DNA of 6,588 bases from an uncultured Erythrobacteraceae bacterium (GTDB taxonomy: Bacteria; Pseudomonadota; Alphaproteobacteria; Sphingomonadales; Sphingomonadaceae), in contig CAMLQG010000129.1 of assembly GCA_946482075.1 (NCBI GenBank), positions 1 through 6,588 of the forward strand. The letters are read 5' to 3'. The notes beneath the pieces are model-generated. The model was given only the letters and a program-made list of their open reading frames with translations. It made no database searches and was not told the DNA's origin. Positions 1 to 6,542 of this stretch are shown here, piece by piece. Each line of letters starts with the position of its first letter. Position 1 is the first letter of the stretch. Position numbers and translations under genes: made by a program.

Positions 1-1
1 C

Positions 2-45
2 TCCCGCCCTTGCAAGGTAGCGGGACCCCGGCTCAAGGCCGGGGT
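2..45. repeat. Two abutting hairpins, REP-like intergenic element
   Basis: Two inverted repeats sit side by side. TCCCGC (2-7) pairs with GCGGGA (20-25) around the perfect palindrome CCTTGCAAGG (8-17). ACCCCGGC (25-32) pairs with GCCGGGGT (38-45) across the five-base loop TCAAG. The two stems share base A25. The second unit resembles GC-rich repeats scattered between genes in sphingomonad genomes; that is from memory and not checked. No T-run follows either stem, so this is not a classical intrinsic terminator, although it could help end an upstream transcript that lies outside the window. Only the base pairing is directly visible. Confidence 0.5.
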
Positions 46-219
46 GACGTATATGGGATTTCCCCCGTTGCCCAGCGGGCAGGCGATAGCCATATCCGTC
101 CCGCAATCCGGTCGATCACACTGACCGATTTTCCGCGCTGGCCTTGGCGGGCCGGGGCGGCTATGGGGCGCGACCTAGGAATTTTGGCCCGAGGATTTTG
201 GGGTCAAGGAGAAGATAAG
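46..219 (+). other. Non-coding leader upstream of DAHP synthase
   Basis: The frame of the downstream gene stays open through this stretch, but the encoded residues do not look like the conserved start of the family, so I treat it as untranslated. One in-frame ATG at 163 would add 19 residues but lacks a good ribosome binding site. A short stem, TGCCC (69-73) with GGGCA (77-81), is present. I see no convincing sigma-70-type promoter, no leader peptide rich in aromatic codons and no recognisable riboswitch. A promoter for the DAHP synthase gene presumably lies here but cannot be placed. Confidence 0.4.
206..211 (+). promoter_or_regulatory. Ribosome binding site that fixes the DAHP synthase start
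   Basis: AAGGAG lies eight bases before the GTG at 220, an ideal Shine-Dalgarno match and spacing. It selects the GTG over the upstream in-frame ATG at 163 and over the far-upstream open frame that begins at 10. Confidence 0.8.
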
Positions 220-1593
220 GTGGCCAAGAATTGGACGCCGGAGGGGTGGAAAGCCTTCGAGGCGAAGCACCTCCCGAGCTATCAGGATACGGCGGAACTG
301 GCGGAAGCCGAGGCAACGCTGTCCAAATATCCGCCGCTGGTCTTCGCGGGCGAAGCGCGCGCGCTCAAGGCGGAGCTGGCGGAAGTCTGCGCCGGGCGCG
401 GTTTTCTGCTCCAGGGCGGCGACTGCGCGGAAAGCTTTGCCGAATTCCACGCGAACAACATTCGCGACACGTTCCGCGTGCTGCTGCAGATGGCGGTCGT
501 CCTCACTTTCGCCGGCAAGCAGCCGGTGGTGAAGGTCGGCCGCATGGCCGGCCAGTTCGCCAAGCCGCGCAGCGCGCCGACCGAGACGCTGGATGGCAAG
601 GAACTGCCCAGCTATCTCGGCGACATCATCAACGGGATCGAATTCGAGGATGGCGCGCGCGCCAATGATCCGCAGCGCATGCTGCGCGCCTATGCGCAAT
701 CGGCTTCCACGCTGAACCTGCTGCGGGCCTTCGCGACGGGCGGCTACGCCAATCTGCGCCAGGTCCACCAGTGGACGCTGGATTTCATGGGCCGCAGCCC
801 CTGGGCCGAGCGTTTCTCCAACCTGGCGGACCGGATCGGCGATGCGCTGGACTTCATGGCCGCGTGCGGGATCGATCCCGAAAGCGTGCCGCAATTGCAG
901 GGTACCAGCTTCTACACGAGCCATGAAGCATTGCTGCTGCAATACGAACAAGCGCTGACCCGGCAGGATTCGCTGACGGGTCAGTGGTACGACACCAGCG
1001 CTCACATGCTGTGGATCGGCGACCGCACGCGGTTCGAAGGCAGCGCGCATGTGGAGTATCTGCGCGGCGTCGGCAATCCGATCGGGATGAAGTGCGGGCC
1101 GAGCCTCGAGCCCGACGCGCTGCTGCGCATGCTCGACACGCTCAACCCCGCGCGCGAGCCGGGACGGATGACGCTGATCTCGCGCTTCGGGCACGACAAG
1201 GTGGAAGCCGGCCTGCCCAAGCTGGTGCGCGCGGTGAAGCGGGAAGGGCACCCGGTGGTGTGGTCCTGCGATCCGATGCACGGCAACGTCATCAAGAGCG
1301 ACAGCGGCTACAAGACGCGGCCGTTCGATCGCATCCTGACGGAAGCCAAGGGCTTCTTCGCGGTGCATCGCGCGGAAGGCACCCATGCGGGCGGCATCCA
1401 TGTCGAGATGACGGGCCAGGACGTGACCGAATGTGTCGGCGGCGCGATCGCGATCACGGATGAAGGCCTGAAGGATCGCTATCATACCCATTGCGATCCC
1501 CGCTTGAACGCCGCACAGTCGCTCGAACTGGCTTTTCTGCTGGCGGAAATGCTCAATCTCGAGGCAGAACAGCGCAAGGCGGACGCGGCTTGA
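220..1593 (+). CDS. aroG: Class II 3-deoxy-7-phosphoheptulonate (DAHP) synthase
   Basis: This cytoplasmic enzyme condenses phosphoenolpyruvate with erythrose 4-phosphate to make DAHP, the first committed step of the shikimate pathway to aromatic amino acids. The 457-residue product has the usual length for the plant/Mycobacterium-type class II family. Signature blocks appear in order: [11 protein letters not shown] (63-73), [14 protein letters not shown] (105-118), MLWIGDRTR (263-271), NPIGMKCGP (286-294), SRFGHDK (321-327), WSCDPMHGN (348-356), [13 protein letters not shown] (387-399) and [11 protein letters not shown] (424-434). The expected metal ligands are C69, H354, E396 and D426, matching Cys87, His369, Glu411 and Asp441 of the M. 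tuberculosis enzyme with steady offsets. The GTG start is chosen from the AAGGAG at 206-211 and because the family's conserved N-terminal WTPEGW-type motif begins here. No intrinsic terminator follows within the 108-base gap. Class II enzymes are often feedback-inhibited by aromatic products, but the sequence does not show which ones. The symbol follows mycobacterial usage; other annotations may use aroF or aroH. Confidence 0.97.
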   Translation: MAKNWTPEGWKAFEAKHLPSYQDTAELAEAEATLSKYPPLVFAGEARALKAELAEVCAGRGFLLQGGDCAESFAEFHANNIRDTFRVLLQMAVVLTFAGKQPVVKVGRMAGQFAKPRSAPTETLDGKELPSYLGDIINGIEFEDGARANDPQRMLRAYAQSASTLNLLRAFATGGYANLRQVHQWTLDFMGRSPWAERFSNLADRIGDALDFMAACGIDPESVPQLQGTSFYTSHEALLLQYEQALTRQDSLTGQWYDTSAHMLWIGDRTRFEGSAHVEYLRGVGNPIGMKCGPSLEPDALLRMLDTLNPAREPGRMTLISRFGHDKVEAGLPKLVRAVKREGHPVVWSCDPMHGNVIKSDSGYKTRPFDRILTEAKGFFAVHRAEGTHAGGIHVEMTGQDVTECVGGAIAITDEGLKDRYHTHCDPRLNAAQSLELAFLLAEMLNLEAEQRKADAA

Positions 1594-1641
1594 TTATGTC
1601 CATTTTCGTGCAGATCCTGACTCCTTTTGCGGGTGGGGATT

Positions 1642-1669
1642 TAGCGAAGGATTAACCGTAACCTCGCTA
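1642..1669. promoter_or_regulatory. Inverted repeat around TTAACC upstream of the cyclase gene
   Basis: TAGCGAAGG (1642-1650) faces CCTCGCTA (1662-1669), pairing apart from one extra A, with an 11-base loop containing TTAACC (1652-1657). TTAACC resembles the half-site of the alphaproteobacterial cell-cycle regulator CtrA, but a full TTAA-N7-TTAA site is absent. The repeat ends about 32 bases before the start codon, so it could be an operator or a leader hairpin. The pairing is seen; any function is inferred. The rest of the gap 1594-1698 shows nothing recognisable. Confidence 0.25.
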
Positions 1670-1701
1670 GTTTCGCGCCTTGGCCGCAGGGGAGACGGTT
1701 G

Positions 1702-3510
1702 TTGGGTTTTTTGCGGAATTATCGGGAACTGCTTCTGGCCGGATTGATCTGGCTGGGAGCGGAGCTCGCGTCTTTCGCTGCGATCCATATCGTCGGTGTG
1801 CGTGTCGTCACCTGGCTGCCCAGCGGTATCGTCGTCGCTGCGCTGCTGCTCTTCGAACGCAGAAAATGGGGGCCGTTCCTCATTTTCGTTTTCGCGATGT
1901 CCGTGGTGATCGGCCTGGCGTTCGGATTGCGGCCCAACGTCGTCACCGCGCATGCCCTGATCAATGTGCTGCAACCGCCCATCATGGTCTGGATCGTCCG
2001 CAAGCTGACGCGCGGCCTGTCGATCCAGGCCTTGCAACTGGGCGATCTCGTTGGCTTCACCGTCGCCATAGCGGTCGGCTCGCTTGTGGTCGTTCCTATC
2101 GTCCTGGCCCTCCAGGTCAGCTCCGATCCGGTGTATCTGACCTATGTTGCTTTCGCGACGATGCTGGGAACGGCAGTGGTCGCGCCCATCGCTCTGACGG
2201 CGCGCGATCGGCTGGCCGGCGGGAAGAGGGCATGCGAATGGAACGTCCTTGCCGCGCTCGTAGTGACCGGGGCCCTGGTTTTCGTGCTGTCCCTTGCAGT
2301 GCTGAACTATGCGGCCAATTCGCTTCTTTTCCTTCCTACCGCGCTGATCGTCTTCATCGTGGCCCGTCATGGCCAGATCGGCGCGTCGGCCACTCTTTTC
2401 GCGTTCGGCTTGGCCGCTTCGGTGCGGACGTTCGGCGGAAATTCGCCGGCTGCCTTCCTGGAGATGACGTCGGCCCAGGCGATGGTGTTCCTGCAGTTCT
2501 ACATGATCCTGCTGCTCGCCGTCTCCCTCCCGCTCGCCGCCTTGCTATTGTCGCATGACCGGCTCGCCGAACGGCTGTCGCGCCGCAATCGCCGCTTGCG
2601 TCAGGATCTCCTGCTGCTGAGCCTTGCGGAGCGGTTGGCGGGTATCGGACGCTGGCGGCACAATCTGGTGACCAATGAGCGGGAGATGTCGACGGAACTG
2701 CGCCGCATGTACGGTCTCAGGCCGGATCAGACGATCTCGATGCGGGAAGGGCTCGCAATGATCACCGATGGCGGCGTGTCGCTTCGGGAGAAGACGCTCG
2801 CCAATCGTGACAATCGGCACCCCTACACGTTGGAATTCACCATTCGCCGGTCGGATGGCGAAGAGCGTTTCCTGCGAATGATCGCGGTGAACGAGTTCGA
2901 CGAAAGCGGCCAGATGTACGAGATATTCGGCGTCACGTTGGACATGACCGATCAGCAGCGCCGCGAGGATGCGCTGGACCAGGCGCGCAAGCAGGCGATG
3001 CGGCTTGCATCCGAAGCGCAGCTCCTGGCGCAGACGGATGCGCTCACCGGCCTGGCCAATCGGCGCCGGACGCTCTCGCAGCTCGAGAAATGCATCGTCG
3101 CCGCCAGGGAGGAGAAGAAGGCGTTGACCGTGATCACCTTCGATGTCGACCACTTCAAGCGCGTGAACGACAGCCACGGCCACCAGACGGGCGACGAGGT
3201 GCTCAAACGCGTCGCCGAACTGGCGCGCCAGCAGGTGCGCGAAAGCGACGTGATCGGGCGCACCGGGGGCGAGGAATTCGTCTGGATACTTCCCGGAGCC
3301 GACGAGGACGTCGCGCGCTCGGCGGCGGAACGCCTGCGTCAGGCGATCGAGAGCCACAGCGCCGGAGGCGGGCTGCCCGGCGTGACGGTCAGTGTCGGGG
3401 TCGCCACATGGCGCGAATGGGAAGGTCCGGGTGACATATTGCGCCGCGCGGATGTGGCCCTGTACGATGCGAAGCACAACGGCCGGAACCAAGTCAGCAA
3501 GGCGGCGTAG
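1702..3510 (+). CDS. Membrane diguanylate cyclase, MASE1-PAS-GGDEF
   Basis: The product is a predicted inner-membrane diguanylate cyclase that makes cyclic di-GMP from two GTP. Counting from the TTG at 1702 (602 residues), about eight to ten hydrophobic segments fill residues 8-284, with a MASE1-like WLPSGIVVAALLLF stretch near 38-51. A PAS domain of the PAS_3 type with its PAC end lies around 305-417, followed by a helical linker (about 418-445). The GGDEF domain runs from DALTGLANRR (446-455) through FDVDHFK (480-486) to the active-site GGEEF (522-526). An RESD motif (513-516) sits exactly five residues before GGEEF and fits the RxxD product-inhibition site, so both catalysis and feedback control look intact. 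No EAL or HD-GYP domain is present. The start is uncertain: AGGGGAG (1688-1694) sits seven bases before TTG 1702 and four before TTG 1699. The ligands of MASE1 and PAS are unknown. The gene appears to be its own transcription unit, closed by the terminator at 3523. Confidence 0.93.
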   Translation: MGFLRNYRELLLAGLIWLGAELASFAAIHIVGVRVVTWLPSGIVVAALLLFERRKWGPFLIFVFAMSVVIGLAFGLRPNVVTAHALINVLQPPIMVWIVRKLTRGLSIQALQLGDLVGFTVAIAVGSLVVVPIVLALQVSSDPVYLTYVAFATMLGTAVVAPIALTARDRLAGGKRACEWNVLAALVVTGALVFVLSLAVLNYAANSLLFLPTALIVFIVARHGQIGASATLFAFGLAASVRTFGGNSPAAFLEMTSAQAMVFLQFYMILLLAVSLPLAALLLSHDRLAERLSRRNRRLRQDLLLLSLAERLAGIGRWRHNLVTNEREMSTELRRMYGLRPDQTISMREGLAMITDGGVSLREKTLANRDNRHPYTLEFTIRRSDGEERFLRMIAVNEFDESGQMYEIFGVTLDMTDQQRREDALDQARKQAMRLASEAQLLAQTDALTGLANRRRTLSQLEKCIVAAREEKKALTVITFDVDHFKRVNDSHGHQTGDEVLKRVAELARQQVRESDVIGRTGGEEFVWILPGADEDVARSAAERLRQAIESHSAGGGLPGVTVSVGVATWREWEGPGDILRRADVALYDAKHNGRNQVSKAA

Positions 3511-3522
3511 TTCCCTCGACAG

Positions 3523-3547
3523 ATGGGCTTCGAGCCCATAGTTTTTT
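3523..3547 (+). terminator. Intrinsic terminator after the diguanylate cyclase gene
   Basis: ATGGGCT (3523-3529) pairs perfectly with AGCCCAT (3533-3539) around the tight loop TCG, followed after two bases by six T residues (3542-3547). It begins 12 bases after the stop codon. This is a textbook Rho-independent terminator on the + strand. On the opposite strand no T-run follows, so it is unidirectional. It separates the cyclase gene from egtB, which implies that egtB needs a promoter of its own or readthrough. Confidence 0.85.
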
Positions 3548-3548
3548 G

Positions 3549-3584
3549 CCCTTGGCTCCGAGTTTCGGCAGCCGGAGCAAAGGG
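3549..3584 (+). promoter_or_regulatory. Hairpin overlapping the egtB ribosome binding site
   Basis: CCCTTGGCTCCG (3549-3560) pairs with CGGAGCAAAGGG (3573-3584) over 12 positions with a single G-A mismatch and a 12-base loop (3561-3572). The 3' arm ends in AAAGGG, which is most of the AAAGGGAG Shine-Dalgarno sequence (3579-3586) placed six bases before the GTG of egtB. In RNA this fold would hide the ribosome binding site. It could be a translational switch such as a thermometer or ligand- or protein-controlled leader, or a chance pairing in GC-rich DNA. The pairing is seen directly; the regulatory role is inference. Confidence 0.45.
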
Positions 3585-3592
3585 AGATTTGC

Positions 3593-4819
3593 GTGCCCCA
3601 GAGCCAGCAGCGCCCGCATCCGGGCGCGGTCGTGAGTGATGCCTTCACAGCGACGCGGAGTGCTAGCCTTGCTCTGGCCGCGCCCCTGACCGATGCCGAT
3701 GCCACGATCCAGTCGATGGAGGATGCATCGCCCGCCAAATGGCATCTCGCCCATACCACCTGGTTCTTCGAGACTTTCCTGTTGCGCGATCATCTTCCGG
3801 GCTATCGCCTGTTCGATGCGGACTGGCCGTTCCTGTTCAATTCCTATTACGAAGCGGAAGGCGCGCGGATCGGCCGCTTTGCGCGGGGAATGCTGTCGCG
3901 TCCCGCGCTGGAGGAGGTGGTCGCCTATCGCGCTTATGTGGACGAGGCGATGCAGCCGCTGCTGGACGATCCGGCGCATGCCGATCTGATCGCGCTGGGG
4001 CTCGCCCATGAGGAGCAGCACCAGGAACTGCTGCTGACCGACATCAAGCATGCCTTCGCAAGCAATCCGCTGGGCCCGGCGATGTGGCAGGCGGAAATGG
4101 CCGCCGCGGCCGGCGTTCCCGAGCGCTGGGACGACCATCCCGGCGGCATCGCGCTGATCGGCGATTCGGGCACCGGCTTCGCGTTCGACAATGAAGGACC
4201 GCGCCATCGCGTGCTGCTGGAGCCTTTCGCGCTCGCCCGCCGGCTCGTGACCAATGCGGAATGGGCGGCGTTCATCGCCGATGGCGGCTATGCCGATGCG
4301 CGGCTGTGGCTGTCCGACGGCTGGGCCTGGCGCAAGCGGGAAGCGGTCGAGGCGCCGCTTTACTGGCGCGGCGACGAAATCTTCACCCATGCCGGCTGGA
4401 AGGAGCGCGATCCCGATGCGCCGGTCGCCCATATTTCCTATTACGAGGCGGATGCCTTCGCGAGCTGGGCGGGTGCGCGCTTGCCGACCGAGTTCGAATG
4501 GGAAGCGATGGCGCAGGCGGAAGATCCCGCGGGCGGCAACCAGTTCGACGCACCCGGCGCGGTGATGCCCGGCGGATCGAGCGGGCTGTTCGGCGATTGC
4601 TGGCAATGGACGCGCTCCGCCTATCTGCCCTATCCGCGCTTCCGCCGGGCGGGAGGAGCGGTGGGCGAGTATAACGGCAAGTTCATGTCCGGGCAGTTCG
4701 TGCTCAAGGGCGCGAGCTGCGCGACGATGCGCGGCCATTCGCGGGCCGGATACCGCAATTTCTTCTATCCCCACCAGCGCTGGCAATTCACCGGCGTGAG
4801 ATTGGCGAAAGACATCTGA
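3593..4819 (+). CDS. egtB: Ergothioneine sulfoxide synthase EgtB
   Basis: EgtB is a cytoplasmic non-heme iron enzyme that uses O2 to join the imidazole of hercynine to the sulfur of cysteine or gamma-glutamylcysteine, giving a sulfoxide. The 408-residue product has an N-terminal DinB-like helical domain with SPAKWHLAHTTWFFE (46-60) and HEEQHQE (139-145). The likely iron ligands are H54, H139 and H143, in the places of His51, His134 and His138 of the mycobacterial enzyme. The C-terminal formylglycine-generating-enzyme-like domain shows ARLPTEFEWEAMA (295-307), GDCWQWT (334-340) and the family ending SCATMRGHSRAGYRNFF (375-391) then RWQFTGVRLAKD (396-407). The start GTG is supported by AAAGGGAG six bases upstream. 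egtD follows after 2 bases, confirming an ergothioneine role over the related OvoA (no methyltransferase fusion here) or SenA (no senB beside it). Which thiol donor is used cannot be read from the sequence. Confidence 0.95.
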   Translation: MPQSQQRPHPGAVVSDAFTATRSASLALAAPLTDADATIQSMEDASPAKWHLAHTTWFFETFLLRDHLPGYRLFDADWPFLFNSYYEAEGARIGRFARGMLSRPALEEVVAYRAYVDEAMQPLLDDPAHADLIALGLAHEEQHQELLLTDIKHAFASNPLGPAMWQAEMAAAAGVPERWDDHPGGIALIGDSGTGFAFDNEGPRHRVLLEPFALARRLVTNAEWAAFIADGGYADARLWLSDGWAWRKREAVEAPLYWRGDEIFTHAGWKERDPDAPVAHISYYEADAFASWAGARLPTEFEWEAMAQAEDPAGGNQFDAPGAVMPGGSSGLFGDCWQWTRSAYLPYPRFRRAGGAVGEYNGKFMSGQFVLKGASCATMRGHSRAGYRNFFYPHQRWQFTGVRLAKDI

Positions 4820-4821
4820 CC

Positions 4822-5808
4822 ATGGCTCCGGAACCCTGCATCGCGATGATCGACCTGGACGATAACGGCGTGGACCGCGCCTTCAGGCAGGACGTGCTGA
4901 ACGGGCTGTCCCAGCCGCAGAAGGCGATCCCCGCGCGCTGGTTCTACGACGAGGCGGGATCGCGCCTGTTCGAGGACATCACGCGCCTGCCGGAATATTA
5001 TCCTACCCGCGCGGAGACGGAGATCCTGCGCGACCGGGCGGGCGAATTCGCCGAGCTGATCGGCCCGGGGCGCGCGGTCGTCGAATTCGGCTCGGGCAGT
5101 TCGCTCAAGACCCCGCTGCTGCTTCAGGCGATCGCGCCGGCGGCCTATGTGCCGCTCGACATTTCGGGCGATTTCCTGCGCCAGTCGGCGCGCGCGCTGT
5201 CCGATCGCTTTCCCGATCTTTCCGTGATGCCGATGGAAGCGGACTTCATGAAGCCCGTCAGCCTGCCGCCTGCGATCCGGGAGATGTCCAGGCTGGGCTT
5301 CTTCCCCGGCTCGACGATCGGCAATCTCACGGCTTCCGGCGCGGTCGACCTGCTGCGTTCGATGCACCAGACATTGGGCGCGGGCTCGCAGCTGCTGATC
5401 GGGATGGACCTGATCAAGGACCGCGCCACGCTGAAGGCGGCCTATAATGATACCGCAGGCGTGACGGCGGCGTTCAACCGCAATCTCGCTCATCGCATCA
5501 ATCGCGAGCTGGGCGGGACGATTCCGGTCGGTTCGCTGGATCACGTCGTGCGCTGGAACGATGCCCATGCGCGGATCGAGATGCATCTCAGCGCCAATCG
5601 CGACATCGCGTTCGAGGTTTCCGGCCGCTGCTTCACCATGCGCCGGGGCGAGACGATCCATACGGAAAACAGCCACAAATACGATCTGCGTTGCCAGTCG
5701 ATGCTGCTCGATGCGGCGGACTGGTCGATCCTGCGCCGCTGGACGGACGGCGCGGGGCGGTTCTCCCTCCTGCTGGCCGAGGCGGTCCGCGCGTCGAGCG
5801 CACCCTGA
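4822..5808 (+). CDS. egtD: L-histidine N-alpha-methyltransferase EgtD
   Basis: EgtD transfers three methyl groups from S-adenosylmethionine to the alpha-amino group of histidine, producing hercynine, the substrate of EgtB. The 328-residue protein has the usual family length. It shows the entry motif RWFYDEAGSRLFEDIT (39-54), LPEYYPTRAE (56-65), the SAM-binding loop VVEFGSGSS (86-94), PLDIS (111-115), FFPGSTIGN (160-168), GMDLIKD (194-200) and AYND (207-210). Residues that bind histidine in the M. smegmatis enzyme appear to be kept: a tyrosine of the YY pair at 59-60, N168, Y208, and E282 with S284 in TENSHKY. The ATG lies two bases after the egtB stop and has no strong Shine-Dalgarno sequence, which suggests translational coupling. 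No clear intrinsic terminator follows. The function is highly likely from motifs plus the egtB neighbour. Confidence 0.96.
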   Translation: MAPEPCIAMIDLDDNGVDRAFRQDVLNGLSQPQKAIPARWFYDEAGSRLFEDITRLPEYYPTRAETEILRDRAGEFAELIGPGRAVVEFGSGSSLKTPLLLQAIAPAAYVPLDISGDFLRQSARALSDRFPDLSVMPMEADFMKPVSLPPAIREMSRLGFFPGSTIGNLTASGAVDLLRSMHQTLGAGSQLLIGMDLIKDRATLKAAYNDTAGVTAAFNRNLAHRINRELGGTIPVGSLDHVVRWNDAHARIEMHLSANRDIAFEVSGRCFTMRRGETIHTENSHKYDLRCQSMLLDAADWSILRRWTDGAGRFSLLLAEAVRASSAP

Positions 5809-5882
5809 ACCTGCCGGCACACCTGCCTGCCCGGCCGATTACATTCATCGCGCGGCGCGGCGGAGCCTGTTAAGCAGCAAGC

Positions 5883-6542
5883 ATGGATATGGCCGAACTC
5901 TGGAAAGGTGCTGCGACCTGGGTCGCTTCCCTGCCGCAGACCGGGCTGCTGATCGCTGCGCTGGTGGCGATGGCGGTCAGCGGTCTCGGCTCGATCCTGG
6001 CGCGCTTCAACCGCCCCGCCGGCAAGCTTCTGCGCGGCGCGGCCACGCTGGCGCTGGGTGGCATCCTGCTGATGGTGGTGTTGCAGATGGCCCGGTTCGA
6101 TTCGCGCTTCGATGTCGCCGTGCCCGAGCTCGGCATGCCCGAGCAGGTGGTGCGTGGCGGCGAGACGCGCGTGAAGCTTGCCGGCGACGGCCATTTCTGG
6201 GTTCGCGCGGATGTGAACGGCAAGCCGGCGGATTTCATGGTCGATACCGGTGCCACGCTGACGGCCGTATCGGAAGCCACCGCGCAGGCTGCGGGCCTGT
6301 TGCCGCGCGCTGGTGGCCTGCCGGTGACGCTGACGACCGCAAATGGCAGCGTCGAAGCGCATCTCACCAGTATCGAACGGATGCGCTTCGGCAATGTCGA
6401 GGCGAGCGGCATCGATGCGGTGATCGCGCCCAATCTCGGACGGATGAACGTGCTGGGGATGAACCTGCTGTCGCGCCTGGCCAGCTGGCGCGTGGAAGGC
6501 GACACGCTGATCATGGTGCCGAAGGGGACGGGTGAGACCTGA
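5883..6542 (+). CDS. Membrane-anchored retropepsin-like aspartic protease (TIGR02281/PerP type)
   Basis: The 219-residue product has two hydrophobic segments (about 18-39 and 50-70) and then a single retropepsin-like domain. The catalytic motif is VDTGATLTAVS (120-130), with D121 as the expected active-site aspartate. The second family landmark, NVLGMNLLSRL (189-199), is the hydrophobic-hydrophobic-Gly region. One DTG per chain implies that two chains must pair to form an active site. The layout matches the alphaproteobacterial clan AA family TIGR02281, which includes Caulobacter PerP, a protease acting on the polarity factor PodJ; whether this protein has a comparable target is unknown. The domain probably faces the periplasm (inference). 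The ATG at 5883 has only a weak upstream purine stretch, and an ATG at 5889 is an alternative. It starts 74 bases after egtD with no clear terminator between, so cotranscription is possible but a shared function is not evident. Confidence 0.88.
   Translation: MDMAELWKGAATWVASLPQTGLLIAALVAMAVSGLGSILARFNRPAGKLLRGAATLALGGILLMVVLQMARFDSRFDVAVPELGMPEQVVRGGETRVKLAGDGHFWVRADVNGKPADFMVDTGATLTAVSEATAQAAGLLPRAGGLPVTLTTANGSVEAHLTSIERMRFGNVEASGIDAVIAPNLGRMNVLGMNLLSRLASWRVEGDTLIMVPKGTGET

Noticed and set aside
10..219. Seventy-codon N-terminal extension of the DAHP synthase frame beginning at TTG 10
   Set aside because: It runs through the hairpin repeat, has no good ribosome binding site and lacks family similarity, whereas GTG 220 has an ideal AAGGAG and gives the normal family length.
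175..1491. 438-codon open frame on the - strand opposite DAHP synthase
   Set aside because: It is antisense to a fully conserved enzyme. Its residue composition, rich in Arg, Ala, His and Gln, is typical of a high-GC shadow frame, and no domain is recognisable.
1590..1618. TTGATT as a -35 element for the cyclase promoter
   Set aside because: No acceptable -10 hexamer lies 16-18 bases downstream (GATCCT is a poor match).
1594..2370. 258-codon hydrophilic - strand frame opposite the MASE1 region
   Set aside because: Its runs of Asp, His, Arg and Gln mirror the antisense of hydrophobic membrane codons, and it has no family signature.
2545..3759. 404-codon - strand frame across the GGDEF region, terminator and egtB start
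   Set aside because: It crosses a strong terminator and two well-supported genes on the other strand and has no recognisable motif.
3494..4786. 430-codon - strand frame opposite egtB
   Set aside because: It is a shadow of egtB with low-complexity Arg/Ala composition and no domain.
4765..5820. 351-codon - strand frame opposite egtD
   Set aside because: It is a shadow of egtD, whose motifs and histidine-binding residues are clearly conserved on the + strand.
5813..5835. GCCGG/CCGGC inverted repeat between egtD and the protease as a terminator
   Set aside because: The stem is only five pairs with a 13-base loop and no T-run follows.
5561..6535. 324-codon + strand frame spanning the end of egtD and the protease
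   Set aside because: It overlaps two supported genes in another frame and reads as Arg/Ala/Gly-rich low-complexity protein.
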